Source: Cyathus striatus (lineage: Eukaryota > Basidiomycota > Agaricomycetes > Agaricales > Nidulariaceae). Taken from it: 64,000 nucleotides of DNA. Numbering within the stretch: position 1 is the stretch's first letter; each line of letters starts with the position of its first letter. The position numbers were made by a program, and so were the translations under genes. Under the pieces are notes generated by a model. It saw nothing but the letters and a program-made list of their open reading frames with translations. It made no database searches and was not told the origin of the DNA. Shown in pieces: positions 21,554 through 33,904 of this stretch. The DNA lies in the NCBI GenBank assembly GCA_025738555.1, contig JAOVFP010000020.1, forward strand, positions 1,488,001-1,552,000, written 5' to 3'.

Positions 21554-22475
21554 ATGCCTTTAGACGTCCTACATACTCCTGCACCCACTATTTCATCCCT
21601 AGCGGTGAACTTCGCAAATTCGACAAAGGAAAATCTCCGAGTCTGGCACAGAGGTGGAACTCGTTATGCAAGGCAAGCTTTACTGATCACACTAGGATAG
21701 CAGAATGGTACATAACCTATTATTGGGGTGCTGAATACAACCGTATCAGCACCTGTAGAGTTATCCGTCTCTTCCTAAGCCTCCATGAAGGTTGGCATAT
21801 CTCCGGCATGTATGGGGCGTTATTCATTATCAAGCAGTTGGTGAAGGGAGCCTACGAAAGGCGCAGTTCAGCATCGAAATCAAAGTCTCCGATGGAATGG
21901 TTCTTTCAACGAAGCGGCGGCGGGCGTTCTGGATACGATAATTGTCGTTTGTTCATGGCGGCATATCTCGTAGCGACCCGCATTCTTCACGACAAAGAAA
22001 TCTCGTTCAAGGTCTATTCACAGAAGATGAAGGAGCTGTTTCCCGCACAGCAGGTTAGGCGTGATATGGCACGGATATGTTGCTGTTTAGCGTTCCTGGA
22101 GTGCCAATTTGTCCAAATGGCCAAGAACTCTACATGTTTGCGAAGGAAATATTTGATCATTATCGCGATTATACCCAGGCTACTAGTATCCACAAGATTC
22201 TACCAATAGGCAATATGTTCAAGCTACCGTTTGTATCTGATTACGAACTTCACATTCAGATAAGTGCTTATTCGAAACCAACCGGAACGCAGCACCGTCA
22301 AAGACATGGTCCATTTCCGCCGAATGCTGCAGTAGGTCGTAATGCTCACTCACAGATACAGCGAGCTAATGCAAGCGTCGAACCACCCATGTGGGGGCAT
22401 ACTTCTGAGAAGATGTATCTCTTTATGTTCAATCGCCCATCACAAATGCGGAGTCTTTTCGCTCGCTCGCTTTAA
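21554..22475 (+). pseudogene. Cyclin-like family, copy C (two frame breaks)
   Basis: Third copy, the best preserved at the 5' end. ATG 21554 reads MPLDVLHTPAPTISS to about RVWH, then a frame change near 21650 leads into RWNSLCKASFTDHTRIAEWY. From there the frame is open through TCRVIRLFLSLHEGWHISG, MYGALFIIKQLVKG, LFMAAYLVATRILHDKE, FKVYSQKMKELF and RRDMARI to about 22100. It then shifts again into ELYMFAKEIFDHYRDYTQ, FKLPFVSDYEL and a C-terminal FNRPSQMRS, stop by 22475. Here the Trp (TGG, 21796 region) that is TGA in A and B is intact. If the two breaks were sequence errors this would be a full-length cyclin-like protein. Confidence 0.5.
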
Positions 22476-22774
22476 TTCGGTATGGGCACCACCCTAAACA
22501 TAGCAAAGACTCCTATTATTATGATAAAGCAATCCATATTTGAGAGCGCAATATTTGATATAGATTATTATAAATACAGCATATATATACTTTATAAAAA
22601 AGATTAGGTTTGAAGTGATGAGTAGATATGAACGGGCGCTAATGAGAGCAGGAACCGTGTGACGACGACAGTTACCTAGCGCTTCAGAAATCTGTCTCTA
22701 TCCAGTCTCCAGATCATTCACAAATGTCTTTCTTACTTTAACAAGCCCATAAACAAATTACTAGAAGCTGGAGA

Positions 22775-25700
22775 TGTCATTCGAGCATCTTTTCTCGACG
22801 TCGGACCTCAGCGTTGTCACGCCAGACACATCGCTAGAGTTCCCCCCCGCCCAACCTTCCCCGGAATGGCTATCTCACCTGTCATCCAGTTCCATAGACA
22901 GAAAGCAGGCCTTCTTTGGTACTCTATAGCGTTTATTCTTGTCCCATCTAGTCTCATATACTCAGATGAACAGCTTCAATTTATCGCCGTTCTCAAAATC
23001 GAGCACCCCGAACCAGACACCCCCGCAGATGAAGCGCATCCTCCTGAAGCTCTTCTGTCTTTCCTCGCGCATATCCAGATAACGCTAGAAGCAACATATA
23101 TCTCACCAATACCTGTACAACCTCCAGAAGCGCCCAATACTGCTCGCCTTTTATCTGCTCCCCCTCGAACAGGCTCCCTAGCACTTACGCCAGCTAGTCG
23201 TACTCACCAATATCACCCATCCATATTTCCACCTGCGACCCCCAATCCGACTCCTGCGGCTACAGATAACGACAGAAAATACGTTCAGTCAGAAGGTACT
23301 CCCTTGCTTGCCGGCATATGGGGTCAAAATAACGCGCCGGACTCGATGGAGAGGTTCACACTTCTGTGGTCGGAGAAGGATAAGGTGTGGGTTGCGGTGT
23401 ATCGAATGGCGTTAACAGTTTGTGAGATATCACATCTCCGTTTAATTCCACTAGTTACTAACTTAATGTAGCTTTCCTACGGCTAAACTTCCTAGACCCG
23501 TTGCTTTGCTTGACTGTTTCTGCTACGCTACGCGATAAGCCGGTCGTTACTCCAGCAACTCAAAACCCCCTTGCACAATTTCTCGCCACTGCAGGCAGTC
23601 AGATAGTTGCACAACCAGAAACCCCCGCAACACCAGACGGTGCTGCGAAAGATGGTGAAGATGATGAGTTACTGGAACATCTGGAAGAAGTCAATTTGCT
23701 GGAGGGCCTGTTCTCTGGTAAGTTATGATCTTCACGCCTCAATTGTCTAAATCTTATATTGTTTAAGGACCAACTTTCTCGAACATGGGTTCAGAGAAGA
23801 TAAACTTCCCTTCCACACGTTTAGGTACCGTTTCCAGACAAAAACTCTTCGGTCTCCCACCTGTATCTATTCCAACCCCTACGGCACCATCACCTTCTCC
23901 AATGACTGCCGTTCGTAAAGCTCATCCGACCCTACGCAAATCCTTCCGCAAAACTCTCCAAACCGTCTCAGGATTCCGAGTGCGCATGCGCACTGTGTTC
24001 GTTCCTTATGTTTTGCTGCCCACTGAGGAGGGAGATGAAGAGCGCGACAGAAGAGAAGCAGGAACGGAAGAACGAACTGTAGTCCTATGTGTGGAAGTTG
24101 AGAATTCTGGCGAGGCTGGTTCGAAGGTTGGGTTTATGGTAGAGAAGGTGGATGTGAACATTGGCGGAGAGGGAGCCAAAACGACTCTTATCGGATGGGG
24201 GGATGCAGGGCTCAGCGCGTCGCCGGAAAAATCGACGTTCCCCTTGAAAGTTACCCCGCTGGCGCAGGTTAACTTGTTATATGCGGTTACGTTTGTGAGA
24301 TCTCCGGAAGAGCTGGATGCGTTCTCGTATGCGAAGAGGAGAAGTCTCACTGCGCCTGGTGGACCGGGATTAACATCAGAGCTGCAGAAGGCTGTGGCGA
24401 TTAATGTCTTTGGGAAACCATATGCTACATCCTTTGATATTGACAGCGAAGATGGTACGGAAGATGGAGAAGAAAATGGAGAAGAAAATGAAGAAAATGA
24501 AGAGGAGATGGATAGTGAGCATGCCGAAGACTATGCGTATCCTACGGATACATTTTCTTCGCGATGGAATTGCGTGTTGGATCTTACTGTTCATTCAGTT
24601 AATCCTCCTCCAGATGATTTGGAGTCTGAACCCCCTAGCGCTCTCCCAGAACCTCCATCCCCATTCCCAACCTACGCTCTCAGATCTGCTGCTGCGAAGA
24701 ACATTTCTCCAGGGACATCAGTGTTATTCTCTGCAACTTCATTAAGCAGCCCTCCACTAACGTCAATAGCTGATGGGAGAAGACACACACTCCCGACACC
24801 TATTGCGGGGTTGCCAGCGAGATCTCTTAAATCCATCACGCCAAATAGAGCATCTCTACCGTTTATGTTACCTCCCTCGGAAGGAGGTTCCCCTAGAGGC
24901 CCATCTCCATCTCCCTCTGGCGCTAGTCCCAGTGGGCGAATGTCAACCTACCCTCCTCCGTCTGCATTACGAGAGTATCTCCGCTCTCCTACGACGTACG
25001 CTGCTCCACCACCCCCTCCACAGTCCCCACCCCCAAGCCAATACGATCCACCCATGACACCCGCGTATCCTGCTTTTCCGTCTCGTTCAGAGTTACCACC
25101 AACGCCAATGTCACAAGGCCCTGTGGCGCAAGGTCAAGGATCTGTTGGACCCAGCGTTGAAACTCGCCGAGAGCGGGGTGCAGGTATGCGTCCCGGTCCA
25201 CCGCCAACCCCAGGTCCCAGTGTTCCTGCATCCCACTTTGCATCTCAACAAGCGCAAGGGACTAGGACCCCGATACGAGAGACCAAGGATTTAGCGGAGT
25301 CAATTGTCATCAGCGTCGGGCTGCTCGATGAAGATCTTGATGAAGATGAGAAGCACAAAGGAAAGATATACCCCCAGGACGTGTTTACTTTGGATATCTT
25401 TGTGTTTAATCAAAGTACATGGGTCAGAAGGTTTGAGATTACCTGTCCTTCCGGTCGGAAGAGAGGTAAAGGAGGACCAGTGTATGGGCCTCTTGGCGGT
25501 GTTGTGGCGAAACATGGGAAGGCAGCACCTGAATATCCTGGTGTTATGCCTTTGGATGGAAGAGTGAGGATTGGGTGAGTGGGCGACTGCGGTCTTGCTG
25601 TGGGTATTATTTTCTTACGTTCTTGAATAGGCCCTTGCGTCCTTCATCGTGCCAATCTGTTAGAATGGACTTTGTAGCTATCAGTCCGGGTGTTCATTCG

Positions 25701-25854
25701 ATAGAGGCGCTAACTCTTACGGATATTGAGACTGGATATTCTATGAACTTGCGGTGCGTGGTGAATTTCAGTTATGTTTCATAAGATAGACACTGACTTA
25801 CGATAATACTGTAGTTCTGTTATGGATGTTGTTGTACATGATCCTAATGATTAA
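22775..25854 (+). CDS. TRS65: TRAPP II complex subunit Trs65
   Basis: Fungal-specific subunit of TRAPP II, the Ypt/Rab exchange factor acting at the Golgi. ATG 22775 (MSFEHLFSTSDLSVVTPDTS). Introns at about 22920-22966, 23422-23470, 23719-23766 and two near the 3' end all preserve frame: FFD|EQLQF, TVS|FLRLNFLDPLL, LFSG|PTFSNMGSEK, VRIG|PLRPSSCQS. A long middle exon (to about 25574) contains VENSGEAGSKVGFMVE, a Glu/Asp-rich stretch (about 24440-24530), a Pro/Ser-rich linker (about 24610-25240) and YPQDVFTLDIFVFNQS. The C-terminus FVAISPGVHSIEALTLTD and VVVHDPND, stop 25852-25854, matches the conserved immunoglobulin-like end of the family. No frame breaks. Downstream of and unrelated to copy C. 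Confidence 0.9.
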
Positions 25855-26475
25855 TTTATTCCTATGTTGTACCAAGAAGTTTAAGACTATCCTTTGCGTT
25901 GACGCCCCCCGATTACAGGTGATGGTGGTCCCGGTTCACAGAAGGTGGCAACGACCATTCGCAGAATCTCGGCGGGGTGCTTGGATAATCAAGGTATGCC
26001 CTGCGATGCAGGCTAGTCACTGGTCGGAACAGTTAGGGTTCGACTAGCACTTCGGGATGTCAGTAGCGAATACCATAAGTATTTTATATTTACAACTTTA
26101 CACGGGAAAACAATACCACTACTTTGAAATGGATGGCCCTGCCTTCGCTTTGCCAATCCCGCCATTCTTTCTCTTCAATTCTCCGTGTATCGGCACCTAG
26201 ACTTCTTTCCTCGCAAACCAGTTACGGCCGGGCGTTAGAGTTATGGGAATGCTATAGCGATGTCAATAGAATCATATGTGGGTAACTTCTGCTATTCACC
26301 ACGTTACACTGGGAAGTAATGTACATATCGACTTCAAATCATAGGCATTTCAGCCACATAAAAATACACATTGTCGGCCGAGCGGAAACGGCTTCCGGAC
26401 GACTCTACCAAAAGGATAACCACAATCAAAAAACACGCTTACCCAGCCTACTCAGTTGCTTCAGATTCTCGGACT
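25855..26475. other. Intergenic region (convergent 3' ends)
   Basis: Between convergent Trs65 and the MIF4G-like gene. No gene seen. Confidence 0.5.
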
Positions 26476-27834
26476 TTATCTCAGCCTTCTCCAACCCCCA
26501 CTCACAACTTCAAGTTTCTCTTTCCCCTTCTGCCTTTCCATCCTCTCTTTCTCCGCCATAGCCCAGTTTTCCAACGTGAGCACGATATCCTACATAAATC
26601 AGCATCTTCAACAAATGAAAAGAATAAAGCACACTCACACTTCTTAACCATGCTGCATCTCTGTTCCACCCCCACACATAAAGCCCTGTATGAGGCGACT
26701 CCCTCCCCAGCTTCCGCATAAACATTACAGATTTAAAGTTGTTCTCATCGTCCGGTAGACACAACTTCGAACCCGCATGCTTGACGATGGCACGCATGAC
26801 CGATAGATGGGGGAAAGATACGCGTCCTTCTACCAATGCATCGAGACACTCGTGTATCGTGTGTGCGGGGATAATGCCTTGTCGGAATAAGGCACCGATG
26901 AGGACACCGATGTTGGTAGGTTTGAGTTCTACGTAATCAGCTTGAGGATTGAGATGCGCAACATCTGCAAGGTCTTGTTTCCATAAACCGTTCTATACAT
27001 TGTCAGTAACTTGTAGAGATCATAGGTAAAATATGATACACACCTCACTCCAATACTGCCTAAACCTATCCACCGCCAACGCCCCCAGCTTTGGAAAGAT
27101 AACCTCTGGGTTAGGTATATTCATTGCATCGGCCTCTGCCACTACAATAGGGGCGACGGTAGCTACAAGCTCAGCCTCTTTCGCATTTGACAAGCTGCGG
27201 TCGACAAAGTGGTACGCTAACTTGTCCGGGCCGTAGAGTTCCAATATTTCTAAGCTGTCTTGAACGGCTTTCATAGTGCGCATTGCATCCTTTGGTGATG
27301 TGTACGTCTCGGTGTCAGAGAGGCAGAGGATTCGGAGTCTGAGTCAGCTAAAGAAGAAAGGGAGGTCGCGGAGGTAGATGGTGTGTCAGGGCATTCGTCG
27401 TCGAAGATGGGACTGCAATCAGAGGACTCGGCACTAGTGTTGCTTATCCTCGAAGCGCGCTTTCGTGTGCTTGTCAAAGCTGGTGTAGACGTGTGCTCCG
27501 GGGTAGAAGTAGAAGTTAAAGTAGGAGGGGAGGTATCCGTTGTACGTCCTTTCCGCGACTTCGCCGCATAACTATTGAAAGCTGTTCGAATGGGAGTAGG
27601 CGTTTCAGTGTACATACGCTCTACATCATCAGCTTTCCCGACGATGGCATTAGGCATTCGCATCCACCCACGCCTGACCTTGCGCACGGGAGGGGGAAGT
27701 ATATCATTCTGTCGCATGTGGCCGCCTCGTCTAAGTCCCGCCACTTGGGATTCAAATTCAAGTTGTTCTTGTGTCCTTGAGGAGCTTGGGATATTGGAGG
27801 AAGAATAGTAGGTCTGTCGGTATGATCTATCCAT
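26476..27834 (-). CDS. MIF4G-like (eIF4G-related) domain protein
   Basis: ATG 27832-27834 opens MDRSYRQTYYSSSN. A Ser/Thr-rich first half with basic RKVRRGWMRMPNAIVGK leads to a helical region: EILELYGPDKLAYHFVDRSL, PEVIFPKLGALAVDRFRQYW, then an intron (GTGTGT to GTATAG) into NIGVLIGALFRQGIIPAHTI and MRAIVKHAGSKLC, and after a last intron DIVLTLENWAMAEKERMERQ. The G.LFRQGII...H and late 'L.LENW' pattern resembles the end of an MIF4G domain, which binds RNA helicases or mRNA in translation and decay factors. Stop TAA 26476-26478. Near 27325 the coding frame changes (SSASL to DTETYTSPKDAM) with no good donor in the right phase, so one base may be missing. Precise family not recognised. Confidence 0.65.
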
Positions 27835-28462
27835 CGCTTGATAAATGTTCAAAATATATACGGGGAATCAAGTGGGTGTGCGGGGGAGATTTATGAATAG
27901 CCCTGGACGAAAATGTGAGATACGGACTTCCAATCGGACAGGAAGCTTATATGCCCGGTGTGAATGGGAGCCAAAGCAAAGCATGCTGCGAAGAGGCGTC
28001 GTGTGCGCGAGGCTTTGGCCTTTTCAATTTGTAAAGTTGAAAGGAAGGTCCCACTCCGCGAACTTTAAGATGGCCATTCGCCTCATGTTTGTTAGATTAG
28101 CGAGTACTTGCGAATCTTGGACTGTGCTATCACAGCTGATTTTCATGGATAGCATGGATAGCTTGTCCGAACTGGTTGGTGGCGGTGGGGATGAATGTGG
28201 TCGATGCGTGCGATGGAGTCGGCGTCGGTGAGCGTTTAGCAGAGGTTGTGTAAGATCGTTGGATCACTGCACTTCAACCTCATCAACAGCGGCTATTTTT
28301 GGCGTTTCATACTCACCGAAACAACTGACGTAATCTGACACTGGATCGCTAGGCCCTTCGACATTTGGACCATGCCTGGACTAAGCTTAACACGAAGTAT
28401 CCAGCCCAAGCGTTACAATCAAAATACAGTACATGCCCAGGCAATATCCAGCTAACTAACCA
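27835..28462. other. Intergenic region
   Basis: Promoter side of the MIF4G-like gene and 3' flank of the GH31 gene. The plus-strand frame 27845-28231 shows no support. Confidence 0.45.
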
Positions 28463-31400
28463 CTAAACATTCCCCGAAAAGATATCATCCTTACTTCCCA
28501 GATAAAAAACAGGTATTTGTTCAAGCCCAGCAGAAATGTTCACCGATTTGCCTCCAGACCCAAAATCTTTCTCTGTCCACCTAAAGAGTATTACAGTATT
28601 AAAAAACGATCAAAAAAGCTAATTTAGCTACGGCATACCAATGCGTCCATTTGAACTTTGATGTCGTTGACAGGAGAGGAAGATAAACTTCCTGCATTGT
28701 AGCGCCTTGTGTTCCTACTGGTGCTACCAGAAGGCGTGGCCCTGCGATACCTCAAGTCAATGAAATATAGCAGAGTGGTAATGCCTACCGAGCATGAACT
28801 GGTGTATAATGGAGGGATCATTGTCTTTTGTTCCTTTTACGACCGTCGGATCTGAAGAAAAGTCATAATACAACGGTCGCATGATAGTCTTTCCTGTTTC
28901 CTGAAGGTGTTCGAACAACTTCTGCATGTAGGGTATCAATTGGTATCGGAGCGAAATGTACTGTGCATGAATTAGTATGCTGGTATACCGAATATACGTT
29001 GCACACGTACCTGCTTAATGATTTGGAAATTATCTTCTCCGTATGACCAAGGCTATATATAAATGAGAACATATACTTCATATATACATGTGGACAAACC
29101 TCATTGGGACAAGGATTAGCAAAAGCTTGGGTGTCAGTTACAGGAATATTACAGTCTCGGGACCTTTGTACACGTGCATGAGCTTCATAATTGCAATCAT
29201 TAATAGGCATCGCACCCATGAACACGCATCTAAGAGTCTTCAATGTCAGAGCTCATGTGAAGAAACGAGGAACTTACATAGGGTAAGAATGTCCCCATAG
29301 CCAACCACCTCACAAACAACTCCTTGCCCTGAGCAACATCAGCATAATTAGCGAATCCACCATATTAACCTACATAATCAGAATCAATATCCAACCCTGA
29401 AAAACCTCCAATATCCAATGTCCACGACGAGATCCCACTAGCAGCAACAGACACCCCTGCCGTAATTTGTTGCAGGAGAACATCAAACTTCGAATCCGTA
29501 TCCCCACTCCAGAGATACGAGCAGAACTTCTGTCCTCCAGCAAATGTACTGCGGGTAAGGGACATGTATTTGCATGATGTATCGGAGGAGGGAGTATCAG
29601 TAAGGTTGTGCAATCCTTCTTCTATGGCTTGCTGATGCAGCCATGGGTACATCTTGCCTATTTTCTCCTGGGTTCCGAGGAAGTATTGAGCGAATGATCG
29701 GGCGTATGGGATTGAAGATATCGTTTGTCCATCTAACAAACGCTAAGAAGGATGAGACAACAAGGTAAGTCAGGCATACTGTTTTCGAACGCTTCTCCGA
29801 AAGTACCTCCTGCACCAATTTTAGTTCTATGATTTTAAAAGAATGATTCAGACCGACCATCATCTTGGTCTATCCAAAAGTTATGGATGCCTTTAGAGAA
29901 ATAGCTATCATTCAACCTTTTCCCTATAGTAAAAGTCAGAATATTCACGATACTTCCAATTACTGACTGACAAAGAAACTCCCTAGCAGCCGGATTCGTC
30001 GAATCAACTACACACGAACCATAAGCACCTATCCCCAACAAGAACTCACAAAACCTACCCAACCTCGTATAAACCCCATCAAACGAATCTTGCACCCCAG
30101 GCCCATCCCGCGTAGTAGCCAACAACCCCTCCTGCTGCAGTGACAGATAGTTCACCGAGTTATCCTCCACACTAGGCCACAAGGAAACCATCATTTCAGC
30201 CCCTGTCAGGCGTTTGACTTCCGACGCCATGAATGCGGGGTCAGGCCAGAACTCCGGATTGAAGGACCTATATCACAATCATTGGTGTATAAGTATAAGC
30301 TACTTCGGTCTGAGTAATGTGTGGAGTGTACCAGTCTCCTTGAAACTTCCACGCAAAGAAGTCTAATGCATAATAAACGACGATGGTTCATTCAAGGAAG
30401 CTCGCAAACGCACCAACGACTATTAGAGAAACATTAACCTTCTCATCGTGAAATCTCTGCGCCACATCAAGTACCTGCGACTGGTTGTAGTACCTCAGCT
30501 TGGACTGCTGATAGCCGAGAGCGAACTGGGGCGGAGTCGGTTGGCGGCCTGTGGCGGACCACGTTGTCAGACATTGTAAGATGTTAAGGTGGGTCAGCCG
30601 CATACCTGTTACAGCTGTGTACTGCTCCTGCAATGCGTCATAATCGCCCGGCTGCGCAGTGGTACTAGATGGAGTCAATGATTAAACTACTAAGTGGGTT
30701 TGTAAGCGCTCACATCCAGTAATCGACAACCGTAGCTTCATGCGCAACAAATCGCGTTCTCAATCGATCGAATTCTGCAGTGATCCCAGTCAACGAAGCC
30801 TCAATCATAAACACAAGACTCACCAATACGCCCTTGCCCAGGCATATTAAAGAACTGAAAATACCCCTATGTATACCCCACAACCCAAAAAAAATCAGCC
30901 CACCACAACTCCGAAAGCCTCGAGTTTCGAGCCTCGACACCCCACACTCCAAAATAAACCCACCTTACTAGACATCCAAACCGGCAACGTCACATGCGAA
31001 TTCCAATTAACCAAATCCACCACTTGCCCCTTCTTATTCACACTATGATCCGCACAACATGCCTGTTGCCCCGCCCCAAAAAACATCTCCCCTTCCTCAC
31101 TCGCGAATCCAAAGGACGCCTCGAAGCTGCTCGATCGAAAATCTTGCGTGTACGCACGCGCGGGGGGCGCCTTGTATCGATGAATTCACCAATGAGAAAT
31201 GTGCTGGAGCCATTGAGCTCGATGCGGTGGAAGGTGAGTGTCCCGTTGGTAATTTGTGCTAGGATGTTGCCGTTGCGGAACGAGCCGGAGCCTTGGAAGG
31301 GAATGCTGAGGGAGTGCGCGAGGCCGGCAGATCCTCCTGGACCTGAGAGTGGTGGATCAAGAAGAGCAGAGGGTTCGTGCCCTGTTGGGTCCCGTAAGAG

Positions 31401-31624
31401 GGAGGCACGGACGCGAATACCGTGGTTTCCGAACGGCTGCAAAAAGAGTTGATTAAGATCCAACGAATCATGAGAAGTATGAAGGGTACTTGAATATAAA
31501 CACGCTCAAAGCCATTCTGTAATTTGATACCTGTCGCATTGGGCTGGAAGTAATCCTGAGCAGCGACGCCATGAACCACTGCAAAGAGAGCAAGCAACGT
31601 TAGAAGACCTTTCATATACATCAT
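28463..31624 (-). CDS. Secreted glycoside hydrolase family 31 (alpha-glucosidase/xylosidase type)
   Basis: Retaining alpha-glycosidase. ATG 31622-31624 opens a signal peptide (MKGLLTLLALFAVVHGVAA). Then QPFGNHGIRVRASL, FFGAGQQACCADH, NMPGQGRI, TRFVAHEATVVDYWM, QFALGYQQSKLRYYNQ, DFFAWKFQGDW, FNPEFWPDP and HNFWIDQDDG with the nucleophile Asp (about 29862-29874). GGTFGEAFEN, PYARSFAQYFLGTQEKIG, SYLWSGDTDSKFD with the acid/base Asp, SWTLDIGGFSGLDIDSDY, MRVHG, PWSYGEDNFQ, GPRLLVAPVG and FYLGSKDD follow, stop TAG 28463-28465. More than fifteen introns. An apparent stop at 29365-29367 lies inside a 45-base intron (29329-29373, branch-like CTAAT). After MRVHG (about 29205-29215) the frame changes by one base into NDCNYEAHARV, an unresolved break. 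Exact substrate not predictable. Confidence 0.85.
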
Positions 31625-31985
31625 GATGATGTCGATGCCCTCATTAGCTCTGAAGGCGTAGGCTTAAATATACAGTTGGCAGTCCCGGGCCGTCAAAGAT
31701 GGTTCGCGAAGCATTAAGAGGTCATAATGCTGACTTTTCGCGTCCATTAATTTCATGTGATACGCCTTACGACAGCTTCTAACGGGGCGATGGAGTCAAA
31801 AAGAAGGATGGTATATTGACTACAGCTTAATATGCTTGTTAAGAAGGCATCAGCTCAAGAAATCACAATAATAGCAATTGTCCTTACGAATGAATGAGCA
31901 GACAGTCTTCTGTGAAGAGATCATTATAACCAGTAGTAGCAGAGGTATAAATCATAAAGTCAATAATATACAAAACCTAAATACA
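31625..31985. other. Intergenic region with GH31 promoter
   Basis: Upstream of GH31 and downstream of NOSIP, both minus strand. No gene seen. Confidence 0.5.
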
Positions 31986-33289
31986 TCAACCCTGGAAAGC
32001 AACGCCCGATTTTGAAGTTTCGGCCAATCCACCACCTGCAAATCCAGTACCTACACACGCAGTGAGAAACCAGCAACCTCAACAGTCAAAAAAGAAGCGT
32101 ACCTTCCCGCTTAAGTTCCACAATATCCTTCTCCTTAAGCACTCCATCGCATACGATACATTGCTTCGCGGGTTTCACGAGAGTGTCAGTACATGTTTTA
32201 CATGTGACATGTCCGCATGATTTAGCCACTGTCCGAATTCATGAACAAGTAGATAATAAGCGGGAGTGAGGCGACTTACAATACATCAAGAGGTTATTCG
32301 ATAATCTCTTCTTACAACTAGGCACATCGGCTCTGGATCCTCCTTCATCGTTTTTGAGCCTTCTGCAGGTGTCGACTCGTTTGATCTGGAACTATTGTTG
32401 GAAGTGTACATTGTGAATTTCACGGGTATCAAGTTCTTCAATCTGCATCCTTTCAGCATACACACAAGCGTCAAGAAGGATGAACATACGCTAACGAATG
32501 CGCAGGATTTCCACCTCTACACGTTGTCTGGACCTTTACATCCGCCAAAGATGCCGGAGGCCCTGATGAAGTATAGGTCGGGGTTAACGAGGGCAACCAG
32601 AAATCCGGAAGCTTGTGTTTAAGGGCCTCTGCTTGCTCCTTTTCTATCTGTCGTAGTGCGGCTTCTTCAGCTTCCTGTGCGAGGTTTTCGACCGCTGAGA
32701 CGTCGAATTCGAATTTTCGTTTTGTTCCCCTTGCTATTTCCCAGAGATATAACACAAACCAAGTAGAGGAAGAGGAGAATAGACGTACGTTCATCTAAAG
32801 CAGACGCAGTTTTTGAGTTGAATTCGATGGTAGGTCGCGATGCGAGCTTTAGTTGTCCCTTTTCGAATTCTAAAAGTACGCGTTCGCGCGCTGCCTCTCG
32901 CGCTCTTCCTCTTTCCTCCTCTGCTTCTTTCTTCAGTTGGTCTAGCTTATCTTTCTGCTTCTTGATGTCCTTCTTCTGTGTAACTGATACCCCGCGTAAG
33001 TAAGGTCCATGCAGATATCGAACAACATACGTATATCAGTGTAAACACATTCCTTGCAGAACAAATGCCCTTCGTGACATGCAACGGGATCTCTTGCGCG
33101 GTTTAAGCACAGTGCACACGCATCGAAGCGGCGCATAGACTCATTCCCTAATCGTTGCTGGTAATGCTTCAGCGTTCCCTCCCGCGGTGAAGGCGAATCA
33201 CTCACTCGTTTGGTTCCATAATCCAACTTCTTGTACTCTGCATAGCTGAAGATTGACGAGGCGGTGTTGTTCTTGCTGTGTTTGGTCAT
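31986..33289 (-). CDS. NOSIP: NOSIP-type RING/U-box protein (with one frame break)
   Basis: Homologue of nitric-oxide-synthase-interacting protein, a predicted nuclear E3 ubiquitin ligase that associates with spliceosomes in other eukaryotes. ATG 33287-33289 opens MTKHSKNNTASSIFSYAEYK. Then QRLGNESMRRFDACALCLNR and DPVACHEGHLFCKECVY (first RING half), a Lys/Glu-rich coiled coil (DKLDQLKKEAEEERGRAREA), KRKFEFDVSAVENLA, FWLPSLTPT, SCKKRLSNNLLMY, SCGHVTCKTCTD and CIVCDGVLKEKDIVEL, ending GVAFQG, stop TGA 31986-31988. Around 32321 the family's CPSC reads TGCCTAG..., one C short of the CCC needed, so the frame breaks there with no fitting intron. Everything else is intact. Confidence 0.88.
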
Positions 33290-33401
33290 AGTGTGCGAAG
33301 GGCGTGCTCACTGTAATGAACGATGCTGGACAAGCTTTCCAGAATGGCTCGCGAGTTTGCACATGTTTGAACTGAAAGCAGCTGACATAATGATATAAAT
33401 C

Positions 33402-33545
33402 TCAGATCACCACGCTATCACCAGGACCATCGCTTCCGAGCTCCTTGAATTTCGTCATGTTTTCATAATTCATCCCCCTTTTCTTCTTGTTTTTCAGAAA
33501 AACATGCTTCACACGCGGAGCGGGAGATTCTCGCTTGAAATCCAT
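33402..33545 (-). CDS. Small basic ORF, 47 residues
   Basis: A short minus-strand frame from ATG 33543-33545 to TGA 33402-33404. The product begins MDFKRESPAPRVKHVFLKNK, continues with KKRGMNYENMTKFKELG and ends DSVVI. It is too short for usual gene finders, has no intron and lies 113 bases upstream of NOSIP on the same strand. Lys/Arg-rich, no membrane segment. Charge pattern and lack of low complexity suggest a genuine small nuclear or nucleolar protein, but I do not recognise it. Confidence 0.4.
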   Translation of the reverse strand: MDFKRESPAPRVKHVFLKNKKKRGMNYENMTKFKELGSDGPGDSVVI

Positions 33546-33630
33546 CGCAACGTGTTGTCCCGTCGTGGCTTGATTTGATTAATTATATCGAGGGAGTAGT
33601 CTAACTGAGTACGTCACTCAAAGTCCGGAC

Positions 33631-33641
33631 GTATAAATAGG
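33631..33641 (+). promoter_or_regulatory. TATA-like element upstream of the small secreted protein
   Basis: TATAAATAGG about 270 bases before ATG 33905, with pyrimidine-rich sequence and CACTT/CTCTT motifs between. A plausible core promoter for the plus-strand gene. Confidence 0.35.
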
Positions 33642-33904
33642 TCCGCACGACCCAGACATGCGAAATTTCCCCTTTATCCTCGGCCTCATTCTCCCGTGAC
33701 TGCGCACTCCCTCCGCCTGGCACTGCTTATAACTCTCTTTCCCACTTGTGGAGATTACGGCCTTTCCTCTTAACCACCTCCCTCTCGTGGTTCAACTTCA
33801 CGCTCCCCCTGACGATTGTATCCTAACGACTACATAACATTAAAGGTACACAACAAAGGCAACTCCTATCTCTTCCGCACTAACCCTTCTCCCAAGCTCA
33901 CACA

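Noticed and set aside
29365..29367. Apparent in-frame stop in GH31 after DIGGFSGLDIDSDY
   Set aside because: It lies in a 45-base segment (29329-29373) with GTAGG donor, CTAAT branch-like site and CTCAG acceptor. Removing it joins DSDY to GKELFVRW, as the family expects.
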